Of a stretch of DNA of 64,000 nt, positions 16,991 through 29,160 are shown in pieces. The translations under genes were made by a program, and so were the position numbers. Origin of the DNA: Curtobacterium sp. MCBA15_012 (GTDB lineage Bacteria > Actinomycetota > Actinomycetes > Actinomycetales > Microbacteriaceae); NCBI RefSeq assembly GCF_001864935.2, contig NZ_CP126267.1, positions 1,054,001 to 1,118,000 of the forward strand, given 5' to 3'. Every line of letters begins with the position of its first letter. The stretch's first letter is position 1. The notes under the pieces are model-generated. The model was not told the DNA's origin. It did not search any database and saw only the letters and a program-made list of their open reading frames with translations.

Positions 16991-17013
16991 CGGCGCGACG
17001 AGCGCGCCCCGCC

Positions 17014-18489
17014 TCAGCGCAACCGACGCGGCAGGTACCGCGGCACGTACCGGAGCAGCACGCCCGCACCGACCAGCCCCAGCACGCCCATCACCCCGCT
17101 CGCGAGCGCGAGCGACGCGACCGCCGTGACGCCGGAGAGCACGAGCGGTGCCGCGGCCGAGCCGAAGTCCCCGGTGAAGCGCCACGCGCCCAGGAACGGA
17201 GCCGGGTTCCCCCGCGGCGCGAGGTCGGCCCCGAGCGTCATGAGGATCCCCGACCCGACGCCGTTCGCGAGGGACATGCCGATCGCGATGCCGACGAACC
17301 AGCCGACCCGGGCGTCGAGGTGGCCGCTCCAGGCGAGCAGGAAGTAGCTGACGCTGAGGCCGAGCATGCACGGCAGGGCGCTCGCGAGCCGCCCCCAGCG
17401 GTCCATGATCTGCCCGCTCGTGTAGAACAGCGCGAAGTCGACGGCCCCGGCGATGCCGATGACGAGTGCTGCGGTCGCGTCGTCGAGGCCGACGCTCACG
17501 GCCCACAGGGGCAGGATCACCTGGCGTCCGGCACGGAGGGCACCGATGAGCGCGGCACCGCTGCCGAGGCGCGCGAGCACGGCCCGGTTCTCGCGGATGG
17601 TGCGGAACAGGCCGTGCGCCTCGGCCTGCACGAGCTGCGCGCCGGTGTCGGTCGTCGGTTCCTGCGGGAGGGCGCCCGGGTCCTCGTGCCCGGCGGCGTC
17701 GCGCCGGTCGGTGGTCGCGTCGGCCCCCGCGGTGGCCGCGGGCAGCGGGATCGGGTCCGGCCCGGCGGCGGCCAGCGTGGTCGCGTCCTGCCCGCCGGTG
17801 GCGGCGGGCGGCGCGGTCGTGTCGGGCGACTGACGGGAGGCGCGGTGCGGCCTGGTCGCGTCGGGCCCCGGCCGGGAGGCGCGGTGCGGCAGCCGGAGAC
17901 CGCGTGCGCCCGTCGCGGGGTCGCGCAGGACGAGGAGGACTGCGGCCGCCGCGAGGCAGCAGACGACGTGGATCCAGAAGGCGCTCTGGGTCGTGCCGGT
18001 GAGGTGGACGACCGCAGCCGACACGAAGGGCCCGACGAAGTAGCCGAAGCGGAACACCCCGCCGAGGCTCGACAGGGCCCTGGCGCGGATGCGGAGCGGG
18101 ATCGCCGTGGTCATGTAGGCGTGCCGGGCGAGCGCGAAGACGGCGGTGGAGACACCGACGAGGAACACCCCGAGCGCGAGCACCCAGGGGTTCGGTGCGA
18201 CCGTGCAGGTGACGAGGCCGACGACCGACACCAGGGCCGCGCCGATCATCGCGTTCCGTTCGCCGATGCGCCCGACGACGACCCCCGAGGGCACGTCGCC
18301 GATGAGCTCGCCGACGAGGATGAGCGCCGCGACGAAGCCGGCGAGGGCGAGCCCGGCGCCGAGCGAGTCCGCCGCGATCGGGATGATCGGGATGATCGCG
18401 CCCTCGCCGATCGCGAACAGCGCTGCGGGGAGGAAGCCCGACAGGACGACCGTCCTGCGGTCGAAGGCGTCGTGCGCGGTGGTGGTCAT
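17014..18489 (-). CDS. MFS transporter with long central loop
   Basis: 491 aa, 12 predicted membrane segments, MFS motif A-like [10 protein letters not shown] in loop 2-3. The central cytoplasmic loop is about 100 residues (roughly 195-300), rich in Ala/Pro/Thr, and holds two in-frame family A half-sites coding for PHRASRPG and PHRASRQS (17832-17889). Substrate not evident; drug efflux or sugar export is possible. ATG 18489 is 42 bp from mnmA, giving a divergent promoter region with TACCGT about 9 nt upstream on this strand. Confidence 0.85.
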   Translation of the reverse strand: MTTTAHDAFDRRTVVLSGFLPAALFAIGEGAIIPIIPIAADSLGAGLALAGFVAALILVGELIGDVPSGVVVGRIGERNAMIGAALVSVVGLVTCTVAPNPWVLALGVFLVGVSTAVFALARHAYMTTAIPLRIRARALSSLGGVFRFGYFVGPFVSAAVVHLTGTTQSAFWIHVVCCLAAAAVLLVLRDPATGARGLRLPHRASRPGPDATRPHRASRQSPDTTAPPAATGGQDATTLAAAGPDPIPLPAATAGADATTDRRDAAGHEDPGALPQEPTTDTGAQLVQAEAHGLFRTIRENRAVLARLGSGAALIGALRAGRQVILPLWAVSVGLDDATAALVIGIAGAVDFALFYTSGQIMDRWGRLASALPCMLGLSVSYFLLAWSGHLDARVGWFVGIAIGMSLANGVGSGILMTLGADLAPRGNPAPFLGAWRFTGDFGSAAAPLVLSGVTAVASLALASGVMGVLGLVGAGVLLRYVPRYLPRRLR

Positions 18490-18519
18490 CGTCGACCCAC
18501 GGTACGCCCGCCGCGGAGT

Positions 18520-18525
18520 TACCCT
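18520..18525 (+). promoter_or_regulatory. -10 box TACCCT (leaderless start)
   Basis: Exactly 6 nt before ATG 18532 of mnmA. Confidence 0.6.
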
Positions 18526-18531
18526 GGACGC

Positions 18532-19638
18532 ATGCGTGTCCTGGCGGCGATGAGTGGTGGAGTCGACTCGGCGGTGGCCGCTGCCCGGGCCGTCGACGCC
18601 GGGCACGACGTGGTCGGCGTGCACCTCGCCCTGAGCCGGATGCCCGGCACGCTCCGCACCGGCAGCCGGGGGTGCTGCACGATCGAGGACTCGATGGACG
18701 CCCAGCGTGCCGCCTCCGCGCTCGGCATCCCGTACTACGTGTGGGACTTCTCGGCCCGGTTCAAGGAGGACGTCGTCGACGACTTCGTGGCCGAGTACCA
18801 GGCCGGTCGGACCCCGAACCCCTGCATGCGCTGCAACGAGCGGATCAAGTTCGCGGCGCTGCTCGAGAAGGCGCTCGCGCTCGGCTTCGATGCCGTCTGC
18901 ACCGGGCACTACGCGTCGATCGTCACGGGCGACGACGGCGCGCGGGAGCTGCACCGCTCGGCAGCGTGGGCGAAGGACCAGTCCTACGTCCTCGGCGTGC
19001 TGACGGCCGAGCAGCTCGAGCACGCGATGTTCCCGCTCGGTGCCACGCCCTCGAAGGACGAGGTCCGGGCCGAGGCCGCGGCGCGGGGCCTGACCGTCGC
19101 GCAGAAGCCCGACTCCTACGACATCTGCTTCATCCCGGACGGCGACACCCGCGGCTGGCTCGCGGACCGGGTCGGCACCGCCCCCGGCGACGTGGTCGAG
19201 CGTGACGGCACCGTGGTCGGCGAGCACGAGGGCGCGACCGGCTACACGGTCGGACAGCGCCGCGGGCTGCACCTCGGTCGGCCGGCACCGGACGGCAAGC
19301 CGCGGTTCGTGCTCGAGATCCGACCGAAGGACAACACCGTCGTCGTCGGCCCGAAGGAGGCGCTCGAGGTGTCCTCGCTCGCCGGGTCCCGGTACACCTG
19401 GGCCGGGTCCGCGCCGGCCGACCCCACCGTGCCGTTCGCGTGCGAGGTGCAGATCCGCGCGCACGGCGACCCCGTGCCCGCGACCGCACGGGTCGAGGAC
19501 GGCTCGCTCGTGGTGGACCCCGACGAGCCCCTGTCGGGCGTCGCGCCCGGGCAGACCGCGGTCGTCTACGTCGGCATGCGCGTGCTCGGGCAGTGCACGA
19601 TCGACCGGACGGTCAGCGCGGTCCCGGCTCACGTTTGA
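18532..19638 (+). CDS. mnmA: tRNA-specific 2-thiouridylase
   Basis: 368 aa. It thiolates U34 in tRNA-Lys, -Glu and -Gln. The PP-loop [11 protein letters not shown] is at the N terminus, with catalytic cysteines in [12 protein letters not shown] (near residue 100) and DICFIPDGD (near residue 201), and TGHYASI between them. The start is fixed by TACCCT exactly 6 nt upstream. The adjacent ligA order is common in actinobacteria. Base composition drops sharply just after its 3' end. Confidence 0.95.
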   Translation: MRVLAAMSGGVDSAVAAARAVDAGHDVVGVHLALSRMPGTLRTGSRGCCTIEDSMDAQRAASALGIPYYVWDFSARFKEDVVDDFVAEYQAGRTPNPCMRCNERIKFAALLEKALALGFDAVCTGHYASIVTGDDGARELHRSAAWAKDQSYVLGVLTAEQLEHAMFPLGATPSKDEVRAEAAARGLTVAQKPDSYDICFIPDGDTRGWLADRVGTAPGDVVERDGTVVGEHEGATGYTVGQRRGLHLGRPAPDGKPRFVLEIRPKDNTVVVGPKEALEVSSLAGSRYTWAGSAPADPTVPFACEVQIRAHGDPVPATARVEDGSLVVDPDEPLSGVAPGQTAVVYVGMRVLGQCTIDRTVSAVPAHV

Positions 19639-19666
19639 CGCGAAGGAAGTCACCGGCAGGGGGTAG

Positions 19667-22159
<2,493 letters not shown>

Positions 22160-22325
22160 GCCCGTCGGGACGGCCCGCACCGCCGCGTCGTGCGACCTGG
22201 AGCAGCGGCTTCGGGGGACAAGTTGCACGACGCATGTCCACGGTGCGGGAATCTGCTTACACTCGATAGAGCATCACTCGTCGCCTGTGGGGGCCGGCGA
22301 GACGGCCTTCCCAGGGGAGACCCGA

Positions 22326-23657
22326 ATGCTGCTCATCGCCGCGGCCTTGCTCACCGCCTCGATGCACTCCCCCGGAGTGGTCGAGGCCCCAGTCGTGCCC
22401 GCCGGGACCTCCTCGGTCGTGGGCGCCCCGACGTCCGGACCAGCTGTGGAGGACCACGCAGCGCTCGACCACCTCGTCGGGTCGCGCGGCTCGGCCTTCC
22501 TCGCCGACCTCGGCACCGTCGACGGCGCGGACCTCGCCCGGGCCGACCGGGACGCGCGGGTCCTCGCGACCGCGCAGGACCGCCCGCCGACCCCGGCAGC
22601 GGTCCGGACGTGGTGGTCCGGTCTCGACCAGGCAGCACGTTCCCGGCTCGTCGACCACGCGCCCGCGGTCGTCGGCAACCTCGACGGGGTCCCGTACGAC
22701 GTCCGGGACCGGGCGAACCGCAGCACCCTGGCGCGAGGCCTGGCCGCCTCCGGGGACGGGAGCGCGCTGCACGGCATGCTCCAGCAGGTCGAGGCCGCGC
22801 TGTCGCCGGACCCCGGGTCGCCCGACCGCGTGCTCGTCGCGCTGGACACCCGCGGCTCCGGCCGAGCCGCGATCGCCGTCGGGGACCTCGCCACCGCGGC
22901 CGACGTCACGGTCGTCGTGCCCGGGATGTTCTTCACGGTCTCCGGGCAGATGCACGACTTCGCCGACACCGCCGACGGCCTGTACCAGGAGCAGACCGCC
23001 GTCGCGGGCCTCGCCGCACCGGACCCGGCGCGGGGGAGCGGCGTCGCGGTGGTCGCGTGGATGGGCTACCGGACGCCGGACATGTCGAACATCCTGTCGC
23101 TCGGGCTCGCCGACACCGGGGCCGAACGGCTGGAACGCGTGGTCGCCGGCCTGGACGCCGTCCGCGGGGACGTCCGGCCGCGGCTGAACGTCGTCGCGCA
23201 CTCGTACGGGTCGACCACGGCGATGACCGCACTGTCCTCCGGCCGGATGCGCGCGGACACCCTCACGGTGCTCGGGTCGCCCGGCAGCGACGTCCGGTCG
23301 GCGGCGCAGCTCGCGGTCGGCAGGGGCGAGGTGTTCGTCGGGGACGCGCACGACGACCCGGTCGCGGGGACCGGGTACTTCGGTACCGACCCGGGGTCGC
23401 CCGGGTTCGGGTCGACGCTGCTCGACCTGTCCGGGGGTGTGCCCGAGGGGACGGCCGGGCTGTTCCGCCGGCCGGTCGGGCACAACGACTACCTCAAGCC
23501 CGGGACGTCGTCGCTGCACGAGGTGGCGCTCATCGCCGTCGGGCGGGGCGACCTCGTGCGCCACCAGGCGCGCCGGGGCTCCGGTGGGACGGGTGGGCCG
23601 CAGCCGGGGCCGGACATGTACCTGCTGCGGCCGCAGGACCTGCAGCCGCGGGACTGA
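22326..23657 (+). CDS. DUF1023 alpha/beta hydrolase, probably exported
   Basis: 443 aa. A short hydrophobic N terminus (MLLIAAALLTASM) may be a signal peptide or anchor. The DUF1023 core begins DVTVVVPGMFFTVSGQMHDFADTADGLYQ near residue 200; the nucleophile elbow is VVAHSYGSTT near residue 300; the catalytic Asp and His are probably in the FVGDAHDDPV and GHNDYLK regions. The family is actinobacterial, with no assigned substrate. ATG 22326 follows AGGGGAGA; the upstream GTG 22287 lacks a site. A family A palindrome lies after the stop. Confidence 0.85.
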   Translation: MLLIAAALLTASMHSPGVVEAPVVPAGTSSVVGAPTSGPAVEDHAALDHLVGSRGSAFLADLGTVDGADLARADRDARVLATAQDRPPTPAAVRTWWSGLDQAARSRLVDHAPAVVGNLDGVPYDVRDRANRSTLARGLAASGDGSALHGMLQQVEAALSPDPGSPDRVLVALDTRGSGRAAIAVGDLATAADVTVVVPGMFFTVSGQMHDFADTADGLYQEQTAVAGLAAPDPARGSGVAVVAWMGYRTPDMSNILSLGLADTGAERLERVVAGLDAVRGDVRPRLNVVAHSYGSTTAMTALSSGRMRADTLTVLGSPGSDVRSAAQLAVGRGEVFVGDAHDDPVAGTGYFGTDPGSPGFGSTLLDLSGGVPEGTAGLFRRPVGHNDYLKPGTSSLHEVALIAVGRGDLVRHQARRGSGGTGGPQPGPDMYLLRPQDLQPRD

Positions 23658-23679
23658 GCGGCGGCCCCGGGACCGCAGC

Positions 23680-23767
23680 GGACGCGTGGGAGGCGGGTCG
23701 CGCCTCCCGTCCGGCCCGGCGGCGGACCGCCGCGGACGCGCCGGGCGCGAGCCGCGCCTCCCGGCCG
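23680..23767. repeat. Two decayed family A palindromes
   Basis: GTGGGAGGCG ... CGCCTCCCGTCC at about 23680-23712 and a weaker copy at about 23731-23767, following the DUF1023 gene. Confidence 0.65.
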
Positions 23768-23840
23768 TGTCTGAGGGGCTTCCTGTGGACCGCCGCAGCC
23801 GGTCGCGGCTCCCCGGCAGAACCGGCCCAGTCGTCGACCG

Positions 23841-23846
23841 TACGGT
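23841..23846 (+). promoter_or_regulatory. -10 box TACGGT (leaderless start)
   Basis: Exactly 6 nt before ATG 23853 of the penicillin-binding protein gene. Confidence 0.6.
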
Positions 23847-23852
23847 TCCGAC

Positions 23853-26231
23853 ATGCGTGCGATGCGGTGGACCGGTGCCTTCCTCTCCTTCTGCGCGATG
23901 TCCGGCCTGGCCGGCATGCTCGTCGCGGTCGCGGTGACACCGGCCGTCGCGGTCGCCGGCGAGGGGACCTCGGGAGCGGTGTCGTTCTTCGAGGACCTGC
24001 CGAGCTACCTCGCGATCCAGACGCCGCAGCAGGTGTCCTCGGTCTACGCGACCAAGGGCGGCCAGCAGGTCAAGATCGCGTCGTTCTACGCCGAGAACCG
24101 CACCGACGTCGCGTCGAACGCGATGGCGGAGTCCCTCAAGCGCGCCGCGATCGACACCGAGGACCCGCGCTTCGAACAGGAGGGCGGCGTCGACGTCCTC
24201 GGCACCGTGCGCGGCGTCGCGGCGACCGTCGTCGGCGGCGACGTGCAGGGCGGTTCGAGCATCACGCAGCAGTACGTCAAGAACGTCCTCGTGCAGCAGT
24301 GCGAGCAGCTCACCGGCAAGGACGCCGCGGACACGCAGAAGAAGATCGCCGCGTGCTACGAGGACGCCGCCGGTGTCACGCCGCAGCGCAAGCTCCAGGA
24401 GATCCGGTACGCGATCGCCGTCGACAAGAAGTACACCAAGGACCAGGTCCTGACCGGGTACCTCAACCTCGTCGGCCTCGGCGGACGCGTCTACGGTGCC
24501 GAGGCCGGGGCGGAGTACTACTTCGGCGTCCACGCGAAGGACCTGACGCTCGAGCAGTCCGCGACCCTCGTCGCGATCCTGAACAACCCCTCGAACCTGC
24601 GCATCGACCGGCCGGACGACAAGTCGAACGGGCAGGCGAACGGGTACGCGGCGACCAAGGAACGGCGCGACTACGTCCTCGAGCGCATGTACGTGCACCA
24701 CGACGTGACGAAGGCGCAGCTCGACCAGGCGAAGGCAACACCGATCACCCCGCACGTGACCGAGACCTCGAACGGGTGCTCGGCCGCGGCGAGCGGGTAC
24801 GACGCCGGGTACTTCTGCGACTACGTCCGTGCCCAGGTGCTGCAGGACCCGGCGTTCGGCGCGACCGTCGCCGACCGCATCGAGACGCTCGACACCAAGG
24901 GGCTCGAGATCCACACCTCGCTCGACCTCGACCTGCAGACGCAGGGCCAGGCCGCGCTCTCCGCGTACGTCCCGACGACCATGGCGGGCGTCGACGCGGG
25001 CGGGTCGAACGTCACCGTCGAACCCGGGACCGGGCGCATCCTGTCGATGGTGCAGAACACCGAGTACACGCAGTCCGACTCGGCGACCGCCGGCCAGACC
25101 GCGGTGAACTACAGCGCCGACCAGGCCTACGGCAACTCCGGGGGCTTCCAGACCGGCTCGACGTACAAGGTCTTCACGCTCGCCGACTGGCTCGCGCACG
25201 GACACACCCTGTCCGAGTCGGTGTCGACGACCGAGCACACCTTCCCGCAGTCGGAGTTCACGAACTCGTGCACGGGCGTCGGTGGGAAGCCCTGGCAGGT
25301 CGCGAACGCCGAGAAGGTGCCGGCGACGATGACCGTGCAGGACGCGACCTCGGAGTCGATCAACACCGCGTTCGGCTCGATGGCGAAGCAGCTCGACCTG
25401 TGCGGCATCGCGAAGACCGCCGAGGCCATGGGCATCCATCAGTCGAACGGGACGCCGCCGGACTCCAACCCGGCGTCCGTGCTCGGGACGAACACGCTGT
25501 CGCCCATCGACCTGGCCGAGGCCTACGCGGGCTTCGCCAACGGCGGCATCGTGTGCACCGCGACCGCGATCGACTCCGTGACCACGGCCGACGGCGGGAA
25601 GATCACGCCGACCCCGGCCTCGTGCACCCGAGGTGTCTCGGCGGCCGTCGCCGGCACCGTCGACCACGCGCTGCAGGGCGTGCTCACCGGCAACGGGACC
25701 GCGGCGACGGCGAACCCCGGGGACGCCGTGCCGAAGTTCGCCAAGACCGGCACCACCGACGGTGACGTGCAGAACTGGCTCGTGACGTCCTCGACGAAGT
25801 ACACGAACGCGACCTGGATCGGCAACGTGCAGGGCAGCGTGAGCCTGGCGAACTGGCCCTTCCTGCGGGGCACGACCGGGTACAGCGCCAAGTTCGGCGT
25901 GGCGAAGTCGATGATGGCGTACCTCGACCAGACGCGGGCGGGCGGGGACCTGCCCGCGGCGGACCCGGCGATGGTCGGGACGGTGGCGAACGCTGCGCCG
26001 AGCGGCGGGGACGCCGGGGGCGGTGCTGCGGCGGGTGCCTCCGGTACTGCGGGTGCCGGGGCTCCGGCGGGTGCGGGGGCTGCGGCCGGCGGGACGGGTG
26101 CTGGGGCGGGTGCCGCGGGCGGTCAGGCTGCGTCGGGTGGGTCCGGCGCGGGCGGCGCTGGCGGGTCCGGGGCCGGACAGCCCGGAGGAGCCGGGGCCGC
26201 TGGCCCGGGGACCGCAGGGTCCGGGAAGTAG
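23853..26231 (+). CDS. Class A penicillin-binding protein (transglycosylase-transpeptidase)
   Basis: 792 aa. A membrane anchor lies in the first 35 residues. GT51 domain: TEDPRF with catalytic Glu103 and GGSSITQQYVKN near residue 135 polymerise lipid II. Transpeptidase domain: STYK with nucleophile Ser436, SIN (Ser502-Asn504) and KTGTT (Lys631) cross-link peptides and bind beta-lactams. The last 80 residues are Gly/Ala-rich low complexity and may span the wall. Monocistronic; TACGGT exactly 6 nt upstream marks a leaderless start. Confidence 0.95.
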   Translation: MRAMRWTGAFLSFCAMSGLAGMLVAVAVTPAVAVAGEGTSGAVSFFEDLPSYLAIQTPQQVSSVYATKGGQQVKIASFYAENRTDVASNAMAESLKRAAIDTEDPRFEQEGGVDVLGTVRGVAATVVGGDVQGGSSITQQYVKNVLVQQCEQLTGKDAADTQKKIAACYEDAAGVTPQRKLQEIRYAIAVDKKYTKDQVLTGYLNLVGLGGRVYGAEAGAEYYFGVHAKDLTLEQSATLVAILNNPSNLRIDRPDDKSNGQANGYAATKERRDYVLERMYVHHDVTKAQLDQAKATPITPHVTETSNGCSAAASGYDAGYFCDYVRAQVLQDPAFGATVADRIETLDTKGLEIHTSLDLDLQTQGQAALSAYVPTTMAGVDAGGSNVTVEPGTGRILSMVQNTEYTQSDSATAGQTAVNYSADQAYGNSGGFQTGSTYKVFTLADWLAHGHTLSESVSTTEHTFPQSEFTNSCTGVGGKPWQVANAEKVPATMTVQDATSESINTAFGSMAKQLDLCGIAKTAEAMGIHQSNGTPPDSNPASVLGTNTLSPIDLAEAYAGFANGGIVCTATAIDSVTTADGGKITPTPASCTRGVSAAVAGTVDHALQGVLTGNGTAATANPGDAVPKFAKTGTTDGDVQNWLVTSSTKYTNATWIGNVQGSVSLANWPFLRGTTGYSAKFGVAKSMMAYLDQTRAGGDLPAADPAMVGTVANAAPSGGDAGGGAAAGASGTAGAGAPAGAGAAAGGTGAGAGAAGGQAASGGSGAGGAGGSGAGQPGGAGAAGPGTAGSGK

Positions 26232-26671
26232 CGACGGGGGCCGGCACGGTGGTGCCGGCCGGGTGGCGCCGGTTTCCGGTCGCGTGCCGGTGTCTCCCGG
26301 CACCGGGCCGTGTCTCGCGGCGCGGTGCGCCGGTCTCCGGCGGCGTGCCGGTGTCCACAGGCGCCACGCGGCGCCCGGCGGCTTGGTGGGCCGGTTGGCG
26401 GTGGTCGTGTGACCGGTGGGGCCTGACTGCCGGCACCTGACGTGCGCGTCCGGCTCCGGGAGGTGACGGCCTGGAGGTCCGGCGCCGGTCCGGCGGGCGG
26501 GTGACGGGCCTCCAGGCGGTTCCGACCCGAGGCGGGGTGGCGCCCGATACGCGCTGGCGCTGGTCGAGGGGCGGTACCCGCTCGGTCGGGGCCGGGGGCT
26601 GGGCTGCTGTTGCTGTTGCCGCGGCTGCTGCCGCGGCTGCTGCTGCGTTGGCTGTGGCTGCTGCCCGGACC

Positions 26672-27004
26672 GCGAGCGGGCGTTCCGTGCGGCGTGCCCG
26701 AGGGGCGCGCTGCCGGGATCGCCCGCTCGCGGAGGCGACGGGTCTCGGAGGCCGCGCCGATCCGCGAGCGGGCGGGAAGCGCGTCGGGATGGCCGTGGAC
26801 GCTGCCGGTTTCGCCCGCTCGCGCGGACGGTGCCGTCCTGGGGCACATCGATCCGTGAGCGGGCGGATCCTGCGCGATGGCCGGTCTCCGTGCTGCCGGT
26901 TTCGCCCGCTCGCGGGAACGGTGCGGTCCTGGAGCACATCGATCCGTGAGCGGGCGGATCCTGCGCGATGGCGGCGGTGGGCGCTGCGGATTCCGCCCGC
27001 CCGG
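26672..27004 (+). repeat. Family B array, four units, period 91-92 bp
   Basis: Units of 59 bp at 26672-26730, 26764-26822, 26855-26913 and 26946-27004, with start-to-start distances 92, 91 and 91 bp. Outer ends are (G)CGAGCGGGCG or GTGAGCGGGCG and CGCCCGCTCGC. Spacers are related (GGTGC-GTCCTGG-GCACATCGATCC). The interior differs from the murI array (GGATCCTGCGCGATGG rather than ATGTGTGC). Confidence 0.87.
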
Positions 27005-27072
27005 GCTCGGGAGGGGGCGCCGACGGTGGGAACGGGCAAGGCATCCGACACGGAACGCGGGCGGGCGGCCCC

Positions 27073-27242
27073 GCGAGCGGGCGGTTCCTGCACCCCGGGG
27101 CCCATACCTGTGCAAGTACCGCCCGCTCGGCGGGAGAGGGCCGCCCACCCACCGTGCAAGTACCGCCCGCTCGGCGGGAGAGGGCCGCCCACCCACCGTG
27201 CAAGTACCGCCCGCTCGGCGGGAGCGGGCCGCCCGCTGCCCC
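27073..27242 (+). repeat. Family B unit followed by 44-bp tandem repeat
   Basis: A unit begins at 27073 (GCGAGCGGGCGGTTCCTGC) and ends in CGCCCGCTCG at 27129. Its right end, GTGCAAGTACCGCCCGCTCG plus GCGGGAGAGGGCCGCCCACCC, is repeated with a 44-bp period at 27110, 27154 and 27198. Confidence 0.83.
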
Positions 27243-27262
27243 CGAGCGTCCGGACCGGCCAA

Positions 27263-27268
27263 TAGACT
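27263..27268 (+). promoter_or_regulatory. -10 box TAGACT of the gatCAB operon
   Basis: Places the transcript start near 27275 and leaves a short leader containing CGGAG before ATG 27303. Confidence 0.5.
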
Positions 27269-27302
27269 GGTCGGCGTCCCACGTCCCGATCGACGGAGCC
27301 CC

Positions 27303-27602
27303 ATGCCTGACATCACGAGCGAGCAGGTCGCGCACCTGGCGAACCTCGCACGTATCGCACTCACGCCCGACGAGATCGAGAAGCTGACCGGTGAGCTGGC
27401 GCACATCGTCGAGAGCGTCGCCAAGGTCGCCGAGGTCGCGACCGACGACGTCCCCGCGACGAGCCACCCCGTGCCGCTCGGCAACGTCACCCGACCCGAC
27501 GTGGTGGGGCCGACCCTGACCCAGGAGCAGGCGTTGTCCGGCGCCCCCGACTCCGACGGCGAACGGTTCCGTGTGACGGCGATCCTCGGCGAAGAACAGT
27601 AG
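27303..27602 (+). CDS. gatC: Asp/Glu-tRNA(Asn/Gln) amidotransferase subunit C
   Basis: 99 aa. Small subunit that stabilises GatA-GatB in the amidotransferase converting mis-charged Glu-tRNA(Gln) and Asp-tRNA(Asn). The sequence [29 protein letters not shown] is typical, with the conserved PHPVPLGN-like segment ([13 protein letters not shown]). ATG 27303 follows CGGAG. First gene of gatCAB; gatA begins 11 nt after its stop. Confidence 0.95.
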   Translation: MPDITSEQVAHLANLARIALTPDEIEKLTGELAHIVESVAKVAEVATDDVPATSHPVPLGNVTRPDVVGPTLTQEQALSGAPDSDGERFRVTAILGEEQ

Positions 27603-27612
27603 GCGACAGAAG

Positions 27613-29160
27613 ATGACCGACGACATCACCAAGCTCAGCGCCGCGGCGCTCGCCGACGCCCTCGTGGCGCGCGACGTCTCGAGCGTCGAGGCCACCCAGG
27701 CCCACCTCGACCGCATCGCGGCCGTCGACGGGGACGTGCACGCGTTCCTGCACGTCAACGAGAACGCCCTCGCCGTCGCGAAGTCGATCGACTCCCGCCG
27801 TGCCGCGGGGGACGACCTCGGCGCGCTCGCCGGCGTCCCGATCGCGATCAAGGACGTCCTGTGCACGCAGGACATGCCCACGACCTCGGGCTCGAAGATC
27901 CTCGAGGGCTGGCGTCCGCCGTACGACGCCACCCCGGTCGCGAAGCTCCGCGCCGCCGGTCTCGTGCCGCTCGGCAAGACGAACATGGACGAGTTCGCGA
28001 TGGGCTCGACCACGGAGTTCTCCGCGTACGGTCCGACGCGCAACCCGTGGGACCTCGACCGGATCCCCGGCGGGTCCGGCGGTGGTTCGGCCGCAGCGGT
28101 CGCCGCCCACGAGGCGCCCTTCGCCCTCGGCTCCGACACCGGCGGCTCGATCCGGCAGCCCGGTGCCGTCACCGGCACCGTCGGTGTGAAGCCGACCTAC
28201 GGCGGGGTCAGCCGCTACGGCTCGATCGCGCTCGCCTCGAGCCTCGACCAGGTCGGCCCGGTCTCGCGCACGGTCCTCGACGCCGCGCTCCTGCACGACG
28301 TCATCGGCGGACACGACCCGCGCGACTCCACCTCGATCCCGGACGCGTGGCCGTCGATGACCGCCGCCGCGCGCGAGGGCCTGCAGGCCGACACGCTCCG
28401 TGGTCTCAAGGTCGGCGTCGTCAAGGAACTCGCCGGTGGCGAGGGCTTCCAGGCCGGTGTGACGCAGCGCTTCCAGGAAACCGTGGCGCTCCTCGAGTCG
28501 GCGGGCGCGCAGGTCGTCGAGATCGACGCCCCGAGCTTCGCCTACGCGATCAGCGCGTACTACCTGATCCTCCCGGCCGAGGCGTCGTCGAACCTCGCGA
28601 AGTTCGACTCGGTGCGCTTCGGCCTCCGCGTCACGCCCGAGGGCGGCGCGACCGTCGAGGACGTCATGGCCGCGACGCGCGAGGCCGGGTTCGGCCCCGA
28701 GGTGAAGCGCCGCATCATCCTCGGCACCTACGCCCTGAGCGCCGGCTACTACGACGCCTACTACGGCTCGGCGCAGAAGGTCCGCACCCTCGTGCAGCGC
28801 GACTTCGCGGCCGCGTTCGAGCAGGTCGACCTGCTCGTCAGCCCGTCCGCCCCCACCACGGCGTTCCCGCTGGGCGAGCGGCTCGACGACCCGCTGGCGA
28901 TGTACCTCAACGACCTCACGACGATCCCGGCGAACCTCGCTGGCGTCCCCGGCATGAGCATCCCGAACGGCCTCGCGCCCGAGGACTCGCTGCCGACCGG
29001 TGTGCAGCTGATGGCCCCGCAGCGCGAGGACGCCCGCCTGTACCGCTACGGCGCCGCGCTCGAGCGCCTGCTCGAGCAGCAGTGGGGTCGCCCGCTCATC
29101 GACAGCATCCCGGACCTCGACCAGTCTCAGCAGTCCGCTGCGCAGGAAGGTGTGATCTGA
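27613..29160 (+). CDS. gatA: Asp/Glu-tRNA(Asn/Gln) amidotransferase subunit A
   Basis: 515 aa. Amidase subunit that releases ammonia from glutamine. The Ser-cisSer-Lys triad is visible: Lys in VPIAIKDVL (near residue 80), and [13 protein letters not shown] plus [11 protein letters not shown] (residues about 150-185) supply the serines. Length and motifs are as expected for the family. It shares the gatCAB operon and overlaps gatB by one base (TGATG). Confidence 0.97.
   Translation: MTDDITKLSAAALADALVARDVSSVEATQAHLDRIAAVDGDVHAFLHVNENALAVAKSIDSRRAAGDDLGALAGVPIAIKDVLCTQDMPTTSGSKILEGWRPPYDATPVAKLRAAGLVPLGKTNMDEFAMGSTTEFSAYGPTRNPWDLDRIPGGSGGGSAAAVAAHEAPFALGSDTGGSIRQPGAVTGTVGVKPTYGGVSRYGSIALASSLDQVGPVSRTVLDAALLHDVIGGHDPRDSTSIPDAWPSMTAAAREGLQADTLRGLKVGVVKELAGGEGFQAGVTQRFQETVALLESAGAQVVEIDAPSFAYAISAYYLILPAEASSNLAKFDSVRFGLRVTPEGGATVEDVMAATREAGFGPEVKRRIILGTYALSAGYYDAYYGSAQKVRTLVQRDFAAAFEQVDLLVSPSAPTTAFPLGERLDDPLAMYLNDLTTIPANLAGVPGMSIPNGLAPEDSLPTGVQLMAPQREDARLYRYGAALERLLEQQWGRPLIDSIPDLDQSQQSAAQEGVI

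Larger units (their letters stand above)
26232..27302. other. 1.07-kb intergenic region with family B array, no gene
   Basis: Between the penicillin-binding protein gene and gatC. 26232-26600 is unremarkable G+C-rich DNA with GCCGGT-type motifs; 26600-26665 is a GCT-rich simple repeat; 26672-27004 is the family B array; 27073-27242 holds a further unit and a 44-bp tandem repeat. No coding or RNA-gene signal is convincing. Confidence 0.75.

Noticed and set aside
16706..17013. Genomic island or prophage attachment site at tRNA-Leu
   Set aside because: No integrase, no tRNA fragment repeat and no foreign composition are seen near the tRNA.
22257..28178. Very long minus-strand open frame (about 1970 codons)
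   Set aside because: It runs antisense through the DUF1023 hydrolase, penicillin-binding protein and gatCAB genes and shows no family motifs. It is a G+C-rich shadow frame.
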